Origin: Rhynchonema sp. JSB1_4
Taxonomy: Eukaryota; Nematoda; Chromadorea; Monhysterida; Xyalidae
Assembly: GCA_030248065.1 (NCBI GenBank)
Contig: JASAMV010008460.1
Location: 1 to 64,000 of the forward strand
Reading direction: 5' to 3'
Length of the DNA stretch: 64,000 bases
The notes beneath the pieces are model-generated. The model did not search any database, was not told where the DNA came from, and saw nothing but the letters and a program-made list of their open reading frames with translations. The position numbers were made by a program, and so were the translations under genes. Shown in pieces: positions 12,502 to 24,687 of the stretch; the stretch's first letter is position 1, and each line of letters begins with the position of its first letter.

Positions 12502-13581
12502 GGGATCGGTATCTGGGGGCAGGGTTGGGCAAAAATAATTTTTTAACAAAAAGGTTGTTGAAAAAAATTTATAAAAAAAATTTTTTTTACATTTTTCGGG
12601 GGAACAAAATGTTCTAAAACGTCCAAAAAATGGCCTTTTTGGGGGTTACTTTTTGTCATTTTTTCTCAAGGGTTGAAAAATTTTCTTCACAAAATCACTT
12701 TTGGGGCATGTATTTGGCATCTAAAATGCCCCCAAATGATGTTGTTATACCTTCCCGTGATACATGAGACACAGTATGCATGTACCTAGGTACTTTGATG
12801 TCATACCCCACCGGGTCGGTCATATACGACTGATTCAGCGACCAGACAAGTATTTCTGCAGCTTATATTCTCAATTCTGTGTGGTTCATGAGTGAATCTT
12901 GCTTATTCGACCACAAACTGTTGTGTCTGACACCACAGAACAGCAATCATAGGTCCATATGAAGCACAGACTGTTGGATCGCACCGAAATGACGTAAACA
13001 CCCATCATAAGTGATGCAAATCAAGTCACAAAAGTGACTTGTCAAGTAAAGTTGCATTTTTTTTGCGCTTTGAGCGTTTTTAGGCAAGTTTGGAAAAAAT
13101 TTCCCCGAATCTCAGACTTTTTTTAAAAAAACTTGTTAAAAAATTTTTCTTCCAACCCTGTCTGGGGGTATGCCGATACCCGATAGCCGATACTTGGGAA
13201 ATGCCGATGCCCGATACCCGATAGGTAGTTCATGAAAAAAGCCGATACCCGATACTTCGAAAATAATAAGAAACCCGATTGTACCAAAACACCAGCAAAA
13301 ACACCGCTTTTATATTATACTAAAACTGAGGTTTTTGGCACACGTCGCGCGGGATTTTTTGAGGTGGCCATTGAGTACTTGCGCGCAACAAATTTTTTCA
13401 TAAAAATCTTGCTCTGTTGTTGTGTCATGCAACATAAAAATAGCTCTCAACTACATTTAAAAATTTTTTATGTTCGCAAAACAATGAATATCTGCTGTTT
13501 TTGATAACTGGTTTTTAATCGCGAAAAGTGTAATACCCGATACCTTAAAAAAACATGCCGATACCCGATACCTTCGATCCC
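12502..13581. mobile_element. TIR element with CCGATACC repeats, interrupted by a MITE
   Basis: The ends GGGATCGGTATC and GATACCTTCGATCCC are near mirror images flanked by TA. Multiple GCCGATACCCGATA words lie at both ends (13175-13260 and 13530-13580). The left end is split from its continuation by the MITE at 12530-13160. No transposase. Confidence 0.65.
12530..13160. mobile_element. CAGGGTTGG-family hAT-like MITE, 631 bp
   Basis: Starts CAGGGTTGGGCAAAAA and ends TTCCAACCCTG. Exact 8 bp duplications TCTGGGGG flank it (12522-12529 and 13161-13168). The interior matches 44928-45581, including GATTCAGCNACCNGACAAG. Confidence 0.92.
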
Positions 13582-13599
13582 TAGCCATTACTATCTACC

Positions 13600-13710
13600 A
13601 AACCCCCCAGGCCATCGGCTCTGGTACAGTAGGTATCCCCCTCTCTGAGCCCGGTACAGTAGGTATCCCCCTCCAGAGTACCTCCAACACTGGTTGCAAG
13701 ATACCCCCTA
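13600..13710. repeat. GGTACAGTAGGTATCCCC repeats
   Basis: Two close copies of GGTACAGTAGGTATCCCC are followed by related TACCCCC and GTATCCCC words. The GGTACAGTA core recurs in the GC-rich block near 15232, 15268, 15426 and 15463. Function unknown. Confidence 0.6.
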
Positions 13711-14326
13711 TCCAGCCTCCATTGCAAGGTATCCCCGAGATCCGAAAAAGGGTGTTTTTGCATGCATTATCCTTTTGCTTATGAAAACCATAGATTGATG
13801 GTTGCAAGGTACTCTCTCGGCCCTTCTCCACGCAATTGAGTAAAAAATTACTCAAACGGCGAGTGCTATCGCACCAACGAAAATTTGAGTGAACTTTTCA
13901 CTCAATTGAGTGGGATTTGCGGCACTCGCAAAAGTGTGATTTGCATTTCAAAAAATGTTTCAGGTGCGGTACGCAAATTGAGTAGTTTCTTTTTCGGTTT
14001 CATTTTCACTGCAACGGTCATGGAAATACGAAATAAATGACATAAATTAGGAGATTGAAATGACGCACGACAACAATAAAAACGAACAAGTGATGGGCTT
14101 GATATGATACATAACACATGATACGCTGCAAAACAAACAGAAAACCTAACACGAACATAGGCTGAACTTGAGCTCCCTTGTAAGTAACCTTCCCAACCAA
14201 TCACCCTAACCCTAAATAAAGTACCCCAAATAGTAATACCCCTGAATGATCTCTGTGAGAAAATAACTAATCAAAAAGGAAGGCCCTTTCCCTAAATGAG
14301 CTCAGCAAAAAGTCAAGGCCATCATG

Positions 14327-15031
14327 AAAGGGGTGGTGCCACTTTTATTGATGAGAACCGGATATTTATTGATGAGAACCGGAATATTTATCGGATCTGC
14401 CTGAGAATTTAATACAAGATGCTTGACACCAGGGTTTTATTGCAAAGTGGAAATGAAAAATTCGGAATGTTGATCCATTATGAATGGGAGCCTTTCGAAA
14501 ATCCGATTTGCTCGCCGGTTGTGATTTTCATTGTTTCAGCCATAGATCGCAACTCTTCAAATGGAAAACGAAAATAAGCACGTCGTTTGAAAGGTGATCA
14601 AAAACTGCACGAAAAGTTGTTCTCATGATTTTTCACAAAAATACGACTAATTAAAGTTATTTACAAGGATAGAAGTTCAGAGAATTTTTTCCCGGTTTCA
14701 TTCTGTCCGAAAAAAAATTATTTTTTGAAATAACTTTATTTCGGCGCATTTTTTTGAAAAATCATACGAGCAACTTTTTGTGTAGTTTTTGATTACCTTT
14801 CAAACGATGCGCTTATTTTTGTTTTCCATTTGATTTGTTGCGATCTATGGCTGAAACAATGAAAATCGCAACCGGGGAGCAAATCGGATTTTCGAAAGGC
14901 TCCCATTCATAATATATCAACATTCAGAATTTTTTATCTCCACTTTGCAATAAAACCCTGTCGTCAAGCATCTTGTATTAAATTTTCAGGCAGATCCGAG
15001 TTCTCTTCAATAAAAGTGGCACCACCCCTTT
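14327..15031. mobile_element. large foldback element
   Basis: Arms of roughly 180-260 bp are inverted copies: AAAGGGGTGGTGCCACTTTT at the left mirrors AAAAGTGGCACCACCCCTTT at the right. Inner words match too (GGGAGCCTTTCGAAAATCCG against CGGATTTTCGAAAGGCTCCC). The centre is AT-rich. No coding capacity. Confidence 0.85.
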
Positions 15032-15039
15032 AAGCCAAA

Positions 15040-15780
15040 GCTTCAGCCTGCCCGGCCCGGCCCGAGTTAGCGAAGCCGAAGGCCTCCCCCCAGGGCCCGG
15101 CCCGGCCCGGCCCGAGTTAGCGAAAGCCCCCCGAGCCCGGCCCGAGTCAGCGAAAGCACCCCCCAGGGTCCGGCCCGAGTTAGTGCCCGGTCCCGGCCAA
15201 TGGTGTAGCAGGGGGGTGGGGGGTCCCCCAAGGTACAGTAGGTAGGTAGGTCGCCGCCCGGCGGCTGGTACAGTAAGTTGCTATTTCGGCTCAAAATGGT
15301 ATAAAATTGGTATTTTTACTCCAAATAGGCGAAAAATCGCGCGCTACGCGCGAAACTGGCGTTTTAGAGCGAATTTTCATCAAAATTTCGACCTAAAAAA
15401 TTTTCTTCCCCCCCCCTAGCTTGGCCGGTACAGTAGGTACGTTGCCGCCCCACATTTTTGGCGGTACAGTAGGTTGCCGCCCCGCCTGGGTAGCTACACC
15501 ACTGGTCCCGGCCCGAGTTAGAGAACCCCCCTTGCTCGGCCCAGGCCAAGTTAGTGAAAGCCCCCTCCCCCCTTGGCCCGGCCCGGCCCGAGTTAGCGAA
15601 AGCCCATCGAGCCCGGCCCGAGTCAGCGAAAGCACCCCCCCTAGGGCCCGGCCCGAGTTAGTGAAAGCCCCCCGGGCCCTGCCCGGCCCGTAGCGACAGC
15701 CCCTCTGGCCCCGCCCCGCCGGCCCGAGTTAGCGAAAGCCCCCGGGCCCGGCCCGAGTCAGCGAGCGAAAGCTTAAACCA
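15040..15780. repeat. GC-rich CGGCCCGAGTTAGCGAAAGC repeats
   Basis: Units of about 35-45 bp built on CGGCCCGAGTTAGCGAAAGC recur at 15050-15190 and 15505-15775. They flank a block with GTACAGTAGGT words and AT-rich sequence. Frames across it are Arg/Pro/Gly-rich repeat translations, not genes. Confidence 0.8.
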
Positions 15781-15869
15781 CCGCTATTGCTTTTTTAGCT
15801 TTCGAACTCAGTTTTTTCACTTATGTATATCGTTTGTTGGCATCGAGATCAAAAACATTAGTATGGACA

Positions 15870-16010
15870 AACTTCACCAAAATGGCGATTACCCACCGAA
15901 ATCGATCCGCCAAGATGGTCTATCGCGAACAAAACTGTCCGATATTGACACACATTTGCACATGATGATCAGGAATGACAAGAGAAATTCAAAATCACTG
16001 GGGCGTGATA
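15870..16010. repeat. left arm of an inverted repeat split by a transposon
   Basis: TTACCCACCGAAATCGATCC here has its reverse complement at about 18372-18394, and similarity extends about 140 bp. The partner arm at 18290-18425 lies beyond the 16107-18273 composite insertion. Confidence 0.65.
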
Positions 16011-16106
16011 TTGGCGGCAGGTTACGGTAGCCCGATAAAACATTAGCTCTTTTGTAAATAATAAATTTTTTATCAACCTACCGTAACGCGCCGCCTATAC
16101 CACACC

Positions 16107-18273
16107 CAGGGTTGGATTAAAAAATTTTTTATTATCGAACTTTTTTTTAAAAAAAAAAACTTTTTAAATTTTTTTTTAAAAATCACTTTTTTTTATTCCG
16201 GACCCCCAAAAAATTGGTTTCTAGAAAAATGAAATTTCTGAAATCATGTTACTTAGGTATGTTTTGAGGGACACTAAAGAGAACTTCTCCACTGACTTGC
16301 ATGTTTATGTCGATCACCTGCGATCTAGCCCATTTGGTCATAATTTGAGAACCCGCCCGAAGGTAACTCTGTGGGCATATATGACAAAGGGAAGACCAAC
16401 CTTCTGTTTGCGAATTTGGGGATAAATTTGAAGAGAGATAAAGAGTTACACCACACTCATGTTGTGTGACAAAAGCAACAAATGACAAATCCACACAACT
16501 GCAAATAGGCGAGCAAAGTGGAGTCTGTCGATAGCTTACGTCGATAGCTCAATAACTGCACAGTATACGGTATGGGGTGTCCTATATTATACGTGCAGCG
16601 ATTGTTGGGATGTCTGGGAACTGTATGAGTCCATTACAACGCCATTTTAAACTGAAATATAAGCGCCGCAGGCGATTTTTTGAGAATGATGAGCAATAAA
16701 ACGCATGAAAACATACATTTTTACCTTAAAAAAGTGAGAAAATAACGAAAAAAAGGGGAAAAATAATAAAAAAAAGTGGACTTACTTTTTAAAATTTTAA
16801 AATAAAAAAAGTGGCCAACTTTTTTTTTTAAAAAAAAATTTTTTTTTACAAAAAAATTTTTACTTTTTTTTTTAATCCAACCCTGCTCAACACACGTGTC
16901 TATGCAAGTAGATGCATGATATCTTATATAGCCAGTGCGCTCACAGCAGTAGATCATGGGCCGCGGTGAACAAGAATTCCGGTCTGGCCTAGCTGTAGTA
17001 TCTCACTCATAACTGCAGCAATTATTTCCTGGTATTACTCAGGATTCAAGTTTGGTCTCACAATTGAATCGTTTCGACGGCTTTATCCACAAATGTTTTC
17101 CTACAAACGTTTCGTGACCGAATGAGGACACTTTTTAAAAGTGCATCGCTGTCTGCAAATACAGTATTATCTAAATTGGTGTCAGTTAGCCTTTGTGGCC
17201 AGGATCTAGGAATGGTACCTGATTCTTGCACCTGGCAGGAAGTGGAGAAAAAAGGAAAAATGCGGTCGGAGCCGCTGAGCGTACTTTCGGACCTTCGGCG
17301 TTCCATAGATTGCTCGTTCCCTGAAGTTCGGGTGCAGGAATCAGGTACAATTCCGAGATCCTTGGTCACAATGGCTGCATTTTGAAACCATCTTGTATCT
17401 GACTTCGCCTTTAACCGTTATATGTACGTTGAATTGATTCTTTTCGACGCTTTACCACACAAATATTTTGCTCTCGTGACCGATTTAGGGCACTTTTAAT
17501 GGATAACCAGCCAAAAGACGAGGCAAATAAAAGTAACGAAAACCTATAGAAAAAAGGAAAAGAGTGAAGCTGGAAAACAAGAAAGCTACAAGAGCACGCG
17601 ACCAACACTCGGGGAGGCATAACTATTGTAGTATACATACTGTATACGCTGAGCTTCGATTTGTGCAACTGAATGTAAAGCGCTTCTGCCCATCTCAGCT
17701 GGTGTTCATAACGTTCTTGTGTCAAGGTGGTCATGTGTTGTCTCAGTGGTATCGTTGAGAAATCGAAATTTTCCCATACCCAGCTCAATTTTCGGGAAGT
17801 TTCCCATACATACCCCCAAAAATCAAAAATTTCCCATACCAGGGGGGTTTCTCCAAAAACTCAAAAATTTCCCATACCCGAGGGTGGGGGTTTTGAAAAA
17901 AATGACCCCAAAAAATCTTCTAAAAGTGCCAAAATTGGTCTAGAAAGTGCACAGTATACGGTATGGGGTGTCCTATATTATACGTGCAGCGATTGTTGGG
18001 ATGTCTGGGAACTGTATGAGTCCATTACAACGCCATTTTAAACTGAAATATAAGCGCCGCAGGCGATTTTTTGAGAATGATGAGCAATAAAACGCATGAA
18101 AACATACATTTTTACCTTAAAAAAGTGAGAAAATAACGAAAAAAAGGGGAAAAATAATAAAAAAAAGTGGACTTACTTTTTAAAATTTTAAAATAAAAAA
18201 AGTGGCCAACTTTTTTTTTTAAAAAATTTTTTTTTACAAAAAAATTTTTACTTTTTTTTTTAATCCAACCCTG
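16107..18273. mobile_element. composite CAGGGTTGG-family insertion with duplicated right end
   Basis: It starts CAGGGTTGGATTAAAAAA and ends TTAATCCAACCCTG, with exact 8 bp duplications ACCACACC (16099-16106 and 18274-18281). A complete right end also occurs internally: 16557-16885 and 17948-18273 are near-identical direct copies of 326-329 bp, and about 1,060 bp of other DNA lies between them. The usual element is ~730 bp. Internal tandem duplication, a chimeric transposition or an assembly join could explain this. No transposase. Confidence 0.85.
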
Positions 18274-18289
18274 ACCACACCTCTGTCAT

Positions 18290-18425
18290 TTGAATTTTCC
18301 TTTGGACATCCTGATTTCCATGCACACATAGTGCGTCAATATTGGGGTGATTTGTTCCCGTACGGCCATGTTGGTGGATCGATTTCGGTGGGTAAACGTC
18401 AGTTTGATGAAGTTCTTGAAGGTTA
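18290..18425. repeat. right arm of the inverted repeat
   Basis: Inverted partner of 15870-16010, holding the CCGAAATCGATCCNCCA word on the minus strand. Confidence 0.65.
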
Positions 18426-18429
18426 ATGT

Positions 18430-19320
18430 TCTTCATCCCAGTGTCAACTAACGATTAATATAAAAAACCGAGGTCCAAAACCCAAAAATCAATAGCGGCG
18501 GGCCCGGTTTAATTTCGCTGCCATACAATCAAATGCGCCTCACAATTAATGGCAAGTTCTAAACCCGAAATTCAACTTTTAAAACGTTCGTGCAACGGAC
18601 ACACGTGCAGCTTGCCAGCCAGAAAGGCAGCTGTGCGCAATGTTTCGGAACTGTGCATGTTAGTGCTGGTTGGTGTTCGGGTTAAGAACTGGACCTTAAC
18701 TATGGTGCGTATTTCATTGTAGGGCAGCGAAATTAGAAATTTTCTATTCACATTAAACTCCTTTGAAGTGGATGGTGGTGAGTGTAACACTTGCACGTTC
18801 GTTTTATGTATTTCTCAGGCTTTATCCAACCGATAGTTCGTGTGCGTGTGAAACCATGACTTTCCTATGCGCACGCAATCTTTTGGGGAATTAAAATGTG
18901 CTGTGCACTTATAAATTTTTAGGTTCTTGTTTGGGTCGAGACCGTATTCTCGGTTCCACCAGTGGATTTCTCGGGGACACACGGCTCGGATTGTATAAGC
19001 ATCAATTGAGGCCAGCCGAATTTTTAGTTCCCCCCGCAGCTAATGCACTTTCAGCTCAACCGCAACCGTTTTGGACGACGGTGCATTTCTGGGTTAATGT
19101 AATGCCCGTATTTGCAAGGGGAAGCTGATCGAACTCAGGCGTACACACGGACGCCAAGCTTTCAGCCAAAAAACTTTCAGAACGGCACCTCTCACTTCAC
19201 TTTGATTGTTTTATGCTTTACAATTCAATAGTGCCGTGCTCCGGTCACTATGAACAGAATAGACAGTGTTTAGTGAATTAAAAATAAAATAATAATAAAC
19301 CTCAGTGTTAATGTAAACGA
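18430..19320. other. no gene recognised
   Basis: Downstream flank of the minus-strand gene ending at 19328. I see no exon on either strand that I can support. The region probably includes the 3' untranslated sequence of that gene, but no poly(A) site could be assigned. Confidence 0.4.
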
Positions 19321-19327
19321 AAAATGA

Positions 19328-22300
19328 TCATGGAATCATTTGAACCATTTGGTGTGTCATGCACGCCAAATTGGGCACGTAGGTGACTGGCAAAGAGTCA
19401 GGGTACGTGTAATTTGGGTCACAGCACAGCACCGCCGGAGCCCATGATTGGCCGTCCCTGTTCATGCAATATGGGTTCGAGCACAACCATGTGCTGGGGG
19501 CATCATTGTAACCGGTTCCGTTATCTGCAAGCAAATGTAGAGTTTGTGAAGCCATTTCAACTTTTTTTAAATCTGGTGCGCGTGACGGCTATAGGGTAAC
19601 TAATGCTCGTGTGGTAAAAACTGCCAAATCAAAGTTGAGTGACAAAGCTACATAATTTGGTTATAAATCATTTCTTTTGCTTCAATTTGATCCACAAAGA
19701 ACTTTTAACTGCTTTGGAGTGATAACTCTAAAAAAGAGCCACAAAATCACTTGCTCTTATATAATTATAAATATTTGCTCTGGTCCCGATCCCGAATCCC
19801 GCCTCCCGCCCGATCCTGAACTTTTGGCCGGTCCCGATCCCGGATACAGTTATATATATGTGGTGACTAAGTGATGGCTACAGAATATTCTTTAAATAAA
19901 AAACCAACGGCGAACAATTCGCAATCTGCCAATCGGTCTCTTACGCATGTCCCAATAAGCACAAGCACTTCCGAAAATTGGGGTGTTGCTTTACACACCC
20001 TCTTCCTAGAAAACTGGGCCCATCACTGTTCAAAGGTTTGAGTTCTTGAATAAGAAATTATAGAAGAATACGCGGAGACAAAAAACAAATTTACCTGATT
20101 CGGGAATCTTGCATGGTGTTTGTCCATATGGTTTTGCTTTTGCCGCCGGTGAGTAAGCTGTAAAATGATAGTCATTCATGAAGTATGCAGGGACGGTTTA
20201 AAAATTAGCGAAAGTGTAATCGTGATCCCGATCCCGATTATCAATCCCCCTGATCCGATTTATTTCAATCCCGTTAAGGCCACTTACTAGTACCAGCGAA
20301 ACTTTACACATTACCAGTTGGGATTCCGCTCCCGAGAATAAACCTGAGTTCGAGCGCTGGTGACGAACTTACCGTATCAGGTATCACAATTTCCCTTGTA
20401 CACCTGACTCTCCTTCTTTTACAAAGTGGAAACGTTTGCCTTGATGAAGTTTTCCTTCATGTTTTCTCCATAAAGCTCGTGTCTTAAACTAAACCAACCC
20501 GTTTCTAATGTTATGAGATAAATATACATGTATAATTACACACCATTATTAATATTCCATAATACACTGTTTACATTTATATTGACGCATGAGTTTCCAC
20601 CCAAACTATTCAGTTTGGTGCTGACTGCTGAGACTGTACCATCAGGTTTTTGTGGCAAGCCATGGCTAACTGACGACACCCAGGCAGCCACGATATTAAA
20701 CTTTGGGTCAAAACCGCAACCCCACCACGCGTCATGTACCAGTGGTTTTTTAAAAAAAAATTTTTTTATTAAAAAAAATTTTTTTTACAAAAAAAATTCG
20801 TTCCAAAAGTTAAAAAAAATTTTTTTTTATTATTTCAAAATTCGAAAATTTCTCTATTTTTTTGCTCCAAAAGTGCTATTTTTTGCATAAAAATTGCTAC
20901 TGTTAACATCACCCGACCCTACCGTGGGCGTATTGGGTGCCATAATCGTTGTTTTGTGGCATCTAGAAATAGTGCACACACTCACATGGCCTCTCATATG
21001 ATTACACATGTACATGTGACTGGGTGGGCATGCATTTATCCATGCAACAGACCCGAAAGCAGTGATTCGGTGTGATATTCACTCTATATTTACACTGTTT
21101 GCCACATATTTGCATTGGTCGTGTACCAAGTTGGTACACGACAAATTTACCGTCTTGAGTGTCACAAAGCCACACCAAGGCACCCACACCACGTAGGGGA
21201 AGTGTACGGGTGTGTACCTGACTACTGTTGGTACTCATTGACCATTGTTTAGTATTGTTTTCGTGTCGTAAGTGCTTTATATGCACTTACCACACGTTAT
21301 GGAAGAAAAATGCCACTATTTTTTGCTTTAGCGCTCATCTTTTTTCGTTTCTGGCAGTTTTTGGCTGGAATAAAAAAAAATTTTTTTAAATTAAAAAAAA
21401 TTTTTTTTTTAAAAAATGGGGTTTGAATAAATTTTTTTTTTATTAACCACTGTCATGTACAGCACTCCGTACCCTCAAAGCACACTGTAAATTATGATTG
21501 TTATTTTCTAATATAATATAGTATAATAATAACATAAATAATGACCAACTCTGATGACATGCTCTTCCTATGGGGGCGATTCATCTTTTTTTATCCTGTT
21601 CTGGATTGAGAGAAACACGTCACAACAAAAAGTGTGAATTTTAAAATGAAACTAGGACGTAACGTACCGGCCACTTGCTGATGTGGTTGTTTCATGGCCG
21701 TTGCTTGAATCTGGGCTGCCTCCTTGCCCGCCAATGCACCGTAGATCGTCGCTCCCACGCCGGCAGCTCCGACCGCCAGACTCGCAACCTGTCATGTACA
21801 AGGACTTACAATGGGGTCATAACTCGTGTTGCTGTCAAATCTACGCATCTATCACGCGAAATGTGGAAAGGTTCACTTTTCCGCTCTGTTTTTCATGAAA
21901 CTTCTCCCACATAACTTTACAGTCTGACAACCATGCCTGTGAACTTTGGTTACGGTAGCACAAAGATTATGGTGATGAGCTGGGTATGGAGCGGTTGTTG
22001 TTGATCTGAGAAACTGTGTCAAGCCAATGATAAGCTTGTAGTCTAAGTGGGCACCAACATCTCAGAAACGATTCCAGCCGTACGGGATTTCCATGGTGCA
22101 ACGTTTTACAGATCACCACACCATCACAGTGAAGACAGTGACAGTCACCAAGTTTGAGATTCCACGTTCTTTCGACCATGATATTACTTTAGCCTACCTG
22201 CAGACCCTCTTCCGCCAAACTCGTGCTGGATTTTGGCGCTGCGGGTTGTTTGAAAGGCTTGCCAGGAAGTTTTGTAGAAATGGGTACGCGTGGGGGGTTT

Positions 22301-24187
22301 CCCGGGGTGTTGAATCGCTTTCCTGGTAATCTGACCGGTTTGGAAAAGGGCTTTCCGGGTAATCTGATCGGTTTGGGGAAAGGCTTTCCGGGTAACCTAA
22401 CAGGCACGTCATGAGGCGTTCCCGGGAGTTCCCGGCCAGGCTGGCACAATAGTTCGGTTGAAGTGCGAGAAAGTTCGGGAAAGTCACATTCGGTTGAAGC
22501 GAATGTGTATGCGGGACGAAGCGGAATGGGAAAGAGAGTGAATAGAGGGAATTTCGGCGGCTTAAACGGTATGCCAGACAATTTAGCCGGACTGCGCAGA
22601 CGCCTTCGGCTGCCAACTGAATCATGCCAGTTGTTTTTCTCTGAAATCCGCTCACCCTTGTAGACGCCATCTCGATGGGAGAAATCTGCAAGATCGATGT
22701 AACACACAGTGCGCCCTCAGCTTTGTTTTGTCAGAGGTCAGTCAGTATACAATATACGTACATACAGTATACGTAGATTATCATATCAAACGCTATTCTA
22801 ATTTATATATGAGGTGCCCTATGATTGAACGACCATGGGCATGCCACTGCATTGTATCCAGGGTTGGATTTAAAAAAGTAAAAAATTTTTTGTAAAAATT
22901 TTTTTTAAAAAAGTTGGCCACTTTTTTATTTTAAAATTTTAAAAAGTAAGTCCACTTTTTTTATTATTTTTTCACTTTTTTTGTTATTTTCTGACTTTTT
23001 TTAAGATAAAAAGACATGTTTTCAAGTTTTCATGTGTTTTATTGCTCATTATTCTCAAAAAATTGCCTGTGGCGCTTATATTTCAGTTTGAAATGGTGTT
23101 GTGATGGACTCATACAGTTCCCGGGCATCCCAACAACCGCTGCATGTATAATATAGGACACCCCATACCATACAGTATATTGTACAGTTATTGAGCGTGT
23201 CGTAAGCTACCGACAGACTCCACGTTGCTCGCCTGGTTGCAGCGGTCGTGGAACAGTCATTTGTTGCTTTTGTGACACAGCATGAGTATGGTGTAAGTCT
23301 TTATCTCTCTTCAAATTTATCCCCAAACTCACAAACAGAATGTTGGTCTTCCCTTTTGTCATATAATATACCCACAGAGTTACCTTCGAGGTTCTCAAAG
23401 TCATGACCAAAGGGATTAGATCGCAGGTGAGAAGTTCTCTTTAGTTCTCCCTCAAAACATACCTATAACTAACATGATTTCAGAAATTTCATTCTTCAAG
23501 AAACCAATTTTTTGGGAGTCCGGAATGGAAAAAAGTGATTTTCAAAAAAGTTCGATAATAAAATTGTTTTTTAATCCAACCCTGATGCCACCACGTGGCG
23601 GGGATTGTAGGAGTAGCCCCATCCTCAAAACATCGATGACACAGTTGCATAATGCATCGCCAATCTATTAAAATGGCTGCACCTTTTGCAAGGCTTACGG
23701 GCTTACGGCTGTCCTATCATGGCGCCAGAAGTTCCGGCCATACGCAGAGACCAGGTATGGCATTAGCGAATCCAGTTGGGTCACAGGGGGCCTATGCCCC
23801 CCTTTTCGGAAAGAAGAAGGATAAAGGATTCCCAAATCGCAGGATTTTCAGATACACTTACTGAGTATCATTGAACTTCAGCGGTCGCGTCGTGCAAAAA
23901 GTGCCAAATTTTCGCGCGCTTTGCACGCATGATCATATTCTGTATGGTATCCGGCTGAAAATTGCCTACATTTTTAAACAAGCACTGGATGAAAACGATT
24001 TTTATGAAAAATCAAACATGCTCCAGACAAAAATGGCTTTTGGGATTTGGACCCCCTTTGGCCGAAAGCTGGATTCGCTACTGCCAGGTAGGTATGTTAG
24101 AAAAAGCTCTGTGTTACCTTCGTTTAATCGGTGGTCGGCGGAGGTGAGCGCGGCTAACATCAGATGCAAGACAAGAAGGCGCATCAT
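19328..24187 (-). CDS. secreted Pro-rich, Cys/Trp-rich protein, structure partly resolved
   Basis: Function not recognised. Exon 1 (24187-24118) encodes signal peptide MMRLLVLHLMLAALTSADH. Exon 2 (22685-22198) is basic and Pro-rich with repeated RLPGKPF units. Exon 3 (21788-21668) is a Gly/Ala-rich hydrophobic stretch, VASLAVGAAGVGATIYGALA, possibly membrane-associated. These three join cleanly in phases 1, 0 and 1. Later candidates are an exon from 21484, one ending at 20607 (AWWGCGFDPKF), 20157-20095 and a last exon 19524-19328 with Cys/Trp motifs (TWLCSNPYC, AVLCCDP) and TGA. The middle is uncertain because a hAT-like element (20740-21452) sits there and the frame from 21484 reaches a stop in its target duplication. 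The gene may be disrupted, or the element may be bypassed by splicing. A TTTTGCAG lies 21 nt before the ATG. Confidence 0.62.
19775..20285. repeat. (GATCCC)-type repeat fragments
   Basis: CCCGATCCCG words cluster at 19783-19850 and 20222-20280, inside an intron of the minus-strand gene. They resemble the ends of the CAGTGTTCG elements at 24621 and 33163 but lack complete termini, so they are probably decayed copies. Confidence 0.5.
20740..21452. mobile_element. CAGTGGTT-family hAT-like element, 713 bp
   Basis: The termini CAGTGGTTTTTT and TTAACCACTG are inverted, with exact 8 bp duplications TCATGTAC (20732-20739 and 21453-21460). AT-rich arms surround a less biased interior (20920-21300). 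On the minus strand part of that interior (around ACGTGGTGTGGGTGC) resembles the neighbouring exon (GCGTGGTGGGGTTGC), so it may have captured gene sequence. Confidence 0.8.
22859..23584. mobile_element. CAGGGTTGG-family MITE, ~726 bp
   Basis: Both termini are present (CAGGGTTGGATTTAAAAAA and TTAATCCAACCCTG), in the opposite orientation to 16107-16885. No clean 8 bp duplication abuts it. ATGCCAC lies right of the element and again 10 bp left of it, so the left junction may have changed after insertion. It lies in intron 1 of the minus-strand gene. Confidence 0.8.
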
Positions 24188-24687
24188 GTTCGAAAAACAA
24201 AGTTCCGGCTGCAAAACGGCATGCCCACACAACACAAAATTTCAAGTTATAGACCACACCAACATTGATATATGTACATATGTAAGTAAACTGGTTTACG
24301 TCAAGGTTGATACTGGGTGTAGCCCGTAAAAATGCTGCGTCTGAAGTGCATGCAACGTTTCATGATATAAAATGTCGTGTCGATACAAGATGGAAATATG
24401 CATGGGTCATAAAACGATGATATGCAACCAGACGAAACTGCATAGAAGTTCGGTACCAGAAACGTTTGGGCCTCGAATTCCACACCGTAGTCGAACAGCG
24501 TCGTTTTTCAACTCATTGGAAACACGCAAATGAAGTGGTCCGCACCGCGCCTTTCTAGTATCGAACTTTTAATGCATCAAGTTTCATCAGATTGCATATC
24601 ATTGTTTCATGCCCTATGGGCAGTGTTCGAATGGAATCCCGATCCCAATTCCGCCCAAGAAAGTACCGGGATCGGGATTGAGTTTTA

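Noticed and set aside
21002..21286. 95-residue Cys-containing minus-strand frame
   Set aside because: It lies inside a hAT-like element and its frame does not join the neighbouring exons; kept only as possible captured sequence.
22194..22691. 165-residue minus-strand frame overlapping exon 2 of the 19328-24187 gene
   Set aside because: It does not join the signal-peptide exon or exon 3 in phase, and lacks the RLPGKPF repeats of the alternative frame.
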